A program made the translations under genes and the position numbers. Below the pieces are notes generated by a model. The model saw only the letters and a program-made list of their open reading frames with translations. It made no database searches and was not told the DNA's origin. 8,297 bases of DNA from Rhodobacterales bacterium (lineage in GTDB: Bacteria; Pseudomonadota; Alphaproteobacteria; Rhodobacterales; Rhodobacteraceae), in NCBI GenBank assembly GCA_009992615.1, contig JAACVA010000140.1, forward strand, positions 1,108 through 9,404. Reading direction: 5' to 3'. How positions within the stretch are numbered: the first letter of the stretch is position 1; each line of letters starts with the position of its first letter. Below, piece by piece: positions 6,201 to 8,297 of this stretch.

Positions 6201-6322
6201 GTTTGAATGGTCCTTTCGACTGGGCACCGCAGCGCGAAATCGATGCCGTGGCGGAGTGTAGTTAAACATGTTTTAATACTGACAGACCAGAGTGAAGATG
6301 CGTCGAAATGAAAGGGGTATAG
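6201..6322. promoter_or_regulatory. Divergent intergenic region between ilvN and the sensor kinase gene
   Basis: These 122 bp must hold promoters for both ilvN (-) and the kinase (+). The stretch 6260-6280 is AT-rich against a GC-rich background and contains the perfect 10-bp palindrome AAACATGTTT (6264-6273), with outer arms TTAAA/TTTAA (6262-6266, 6272-6276). It could be a promoter core or a regulator site. No promoter hexamers can be assigned with confidence, and I see no leader peptide or attenuator before ilvN. A Shine-Dalgarno GAAAGGGG (about 6310-6317) serves the kinase gene. Confidence 0.4.
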
Positions 6323-8297
6323 GTGACGGAAAGGGTAACGGCACGGCCCTGCACGACGGCGGCTTTTTCGGAGGCCCTGGAAAACGTGCCCGCCCCGGTT
6401 CGGGCCATGCTGGACACTGCGCCGGTCTGGTTCTGGACAACCGATGCCGATCATCTGTTCACCGGTCTTTCCGAACAGCTGTTCCGCCATACCGGAACCC
6501 GGCCTTCCGATTATCTGGGCCGGTCGCGCCGGGACTTCATCGTCGGGTTGGCGGCCTATACCCCCGAGGGCGAGGCGCATCTGCGCTGTATCGAGGCGCA
6601 CGAACCGTTTCGCGATTTCACCTATCGCCACACTTTCACAAACAACCATCAGGCTTGGGTCAGCACCAGTGGCGATCCGGTGTTTGACGAGGCCGGGCTG
6701 TTCTGCGGGTATCAGGGGATGGCGATGCTTTTGTCGGCGGCGATTCACAATGGCAACCTCTCGCTCGGGTCCGAGCGCGATCTTCTGGGCCACACCGCCG
6801 AGTTGCAGCGCAAGGTCGAGGCGCGTACCGACGCCCTGAACCAATCCTATCGGCTGCTGGCCGGCGTGCTGAACAGCATGGATCAGGGGCTGATCGTCTA
6901 TGATGTGGGGCCGAACGGACGGGCGCACATCCTGTTGAGCAATCCGCGCTTTTGCGATCTGATGAACGTGCCACGGGTCCTGGTACAGCCGGGGCTTCCC
7001 GTCGACGCAATATTCGATTATTGTGATAACCGTGGAGATTTTGAAGGTTTGCCCCATGGTGTTCTCGGCACCCGCGCGGCGGCCCAGGCGGCGCGGCCCG
7101 TCCTGTTGCGCCCGGGGGGCACAGGGCACAGCGTGATTTATCATACGACACACCGTTCTGACACCGGCGCGATCGTAACGCTGACCGATGTGACGGACAT
7201 CGAGGATCAGCGCCGCGCGCTGGATCTGGCCCGCCGTTCGGCGCAACAGGCCAGCGATCTGCTGAGTGAAGTGGTCGAGGCAATGGGCGAAGGTCTGTTG
7301 GTGACCACTGGCAACAGGTTGATCGACGAAGACAAATTGGTCGAGGTGGTCAACCCCGCCTATCGCCGTCTGTTCAACCTGCGCGAGGACGAAATTGCAC
7401 CGGGCATGGTGATGCGTGACGTTCTGACGCTGTTGCGTGATCGCGGCGATGCCTCAAGCCGGGAAGATTTTCAGCTTGTCGAGGCGCGCTTGAACACCGG
7501 CGATCCGGTCATGATGCAGGTGCCTTCCACAGGGCGCAGCTATTCGGTGCGCGCCACTGCCCGGCCATCGGGTGGTTTCGTTCTGGTACATACCGATGTG
7601 ACCGATCTTCAGGCACGCACCGTTGCACTGGACAAAGCGCGCCGTTGCGCGGAACTGGCCAGCAGCGCGAAATCCACATTTCTGGCGGCAATGACACATG
7701 AAATCCGCACTCCGATGAATGGTATTATCGGAATGGCCGAACTTCTGGTCGAAAGCGGTCTTTCGGGCAAACAGGAACTGTTCGCAAAAACGATCCTTGA
7801 TTCCGGCGCCGCGCTGATCGAAGTCGTGGGGGATGTTCTTGATTTTTCAAAGATCGAGGCGGGTCGGGTCGATTTGGTGACTGGACCTGTCGATCTGCCC
7901 CATATGGCGCAGGAGATCCATCAACTGTTAAGCCACCGGGCGCGGCAGGCCGGTCTGGATCTGCGGGTGTCGGTGGCGCCTGACATGCCGGCGATCTGGC
8001 GCGCCGATGGGCCACGGTTGCGCCAGATTCTAATCAATCTGGTCGGCAATGCAATCAAGTTCACGCCGCAGGGTCATATCGCGCTTCGCCTGTCGCCCCG
8101 GCGCGACCAGCCTGGCGTGCTGTTTGAGATCGAGGACAGTGGCATTGGCATACCGCCCGAACGCATCGCCACCATTTTCGAAGCTTTCGATCAGGTGGTG
8201 ACGGAAGATGGCCGCCACCTTGGCGGTACAGGTCTGGGTCTTGAAATCACCCGCCGCCTTGTTTCCTTGATGGGCGGCAGCTTGTCGGTACGTTCGG
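6323..8297 (+). CDS. Multi-PAS sensor histidine kinase (likely hybrid), 3' end beyond the window
   Basis: This open frame runs from a GTG at 6323 to the window edge, at least 658 residues. An in-frame TAG directly precedes the GTG (6320-6322) and GAAAGGGG lies about 5 nt upstream, so GTG is the likely start; ATG at 6407 (residue 29) is the alternative. Visible domains are a first PAS (about 29-140), a coiled-coil linker (about 147-175), a second PAS (about 178-297), a third PAS-like domain (about 315-435), a HisKA helix pair with phospho-acceptor His459 in MTHEIRTPMNGI, and the ATPase domain. The ATPase shows N-box Asn576 (INLVGNAIKFT), G1 EDSGIGI with Asp605, F-box FEAFDQ, and G2 GGTGLGLEIT from Gly634. 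No membrane helix or signal peptide is seen, so it is probably a cytoplasmic sensor. The HEIRTPMNGI form of the H-box is common in hybrid kinases, which would carry receiver and possibly HPt domains further on. The signal and the target are unknown. Confidence 0.93.
   Translation, partial: MTERVTARPCTTAAFSEALENVPAPVRAMLDTAPVWFWTTDADHLFTGLSEQLFRHTGTRPSDYLGRSRRDFIVGLAAYTPEGEAHLRCIEAHEPFRDFTYRHTFTNNHQAWVSTSGDPVFDEAGLFCGYQGMAMLLSAAIHNGNLSLGSERDLLGHTAELQRKVEARTDALNQSYRLLAGVLNSMDQGLIVYDVGPNGRAHILLSNPRFCDLMNVPRVLVQPGLPVDAIFDYCDNRGDFEGLPHGVLGTRAAAQAARPVLLRPGGTGHSVIYHTTHRSDTGAIVTLTDVTDIEDQRRALDLARRSAQQASDLLSEVVEAMGEGLLVTTGNRLIDEDKLVEVVNPAYRRLFNLREDEIAPGMVMRDVLTLLRDRGDASSREDFQLVEARLNTGDPVMMQVPSTGRSYSVRATARPSGGFVLVHTDVTDLQARTVALDKARRCAELASSAKSTFLAAMTHEIRTPMNGIIGMAELLVESGLSGKQELFAKTILDSGAALIEVVGDVLDFSKIEAGRVDLVTGPVDLPHMAQEIHQLLSHRARQAGLDLRVSVAPDMPAIWRADGPRLRQILINLVGNAIKFTPQGHIALRLSPRRDQPGVLFEIEDSGIGIPPERIATIFEAFDQVVTEDGRHLGGTGLGLEITRRLVSLMGGSLSVRS

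Noticed and set aside
6201..6269. Longer ilvN start at 6269
   Set aside because: The extra 23 residues do not resemble IlvN, and the ATG at 6200 has its own ribosome site.
6188..7246. 352-codon open frame on the - strand opposite the kinase gene and overlapping the ilvN 5' end
   Set aside because: The + strand carries three PAS-like domains continuous with a complete kinase core. The antisense frame has no recognisable domain and overlaps the ilvN start.
1..8297. CRISPR array, tRNA, rRNA, riboswitch, or defence or toxin-antitoxin system
   Set aside because: I saw no regularly spaced direct repeats, no cloverleaf-like sequence and no gene of a known or plausible defence system. The gene content is transport, branched-chain amino acid synthesis, sensing and one IS.

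Overview
The window looks like chromosomal DNA from an alphaproteobacterium, most likely a Rhodobacteraceae (Roseobacter-type) relative. It is GC-rich, with tightly packed genes. It carries a phnC-phnD-phnE1-phnE2 phosphonate transporter operon with an unusually long second permease, an IlvN with an alphaproteobacterial N-terminal extension, and a PAS-rich sensor kinase. The taxonomic call is inference from gene families and composition; there is no rRNA or tRNA here to confirm it.

Layout. Positions 1-158 form the upstream region of the phosphonate operon, with possible but weak PhoB half-sites. Positions 159-4203 hold phnC (ATPase), phnD (periplasmic binding protein), phnE1 and phnE2 (permeases), all on the + strand. 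A strong hairpin plus T-tract lies between phnD and phnE1 and probably attenuates or trims the message. Directly after phnE2 begins a hexapeptide-repeat acetyltransferase gene of the phosphonate-metabolism type. It is cut off after 42 codons by an IS3-family insertion sequence (about 4331-5589, transposase genes on the - strand). That IS carries a premature stop codon in orfB between the first and second catalytic Asp, so this copy is probably dead. No target duplication flanks the element, and the rest of the acetyltransferase gene is not on its other side. The junction therefore looks like the scar of an IS-mediated deletion or rearrangement, not a simple insertion.

Beyond the IS, ilvN (small regulatory subunit of acetolactate synthase) lies on the - strand with its stop codon 41 bp from the IS end. 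It is divergent from a large multi-PAS sensor histidine kinase gene on the + strand (6323 to beyond the window end). The shared 122-bp intergenic region contains a short AT-rich palindrome.

Together PhnCDE1E2 would form a phosphonate (or phosphite/phosphate-ester) ABC importer. The broken downstream gene suggests the original phosphonate catabolic operon has lost its continuation at this locus. I do not see a clearly new biological system. The points most worth a second look are the rearranged IS junction, the roughly 190-residue extra domain in PhnE2, and the intercistronic terminator-like hairpin.
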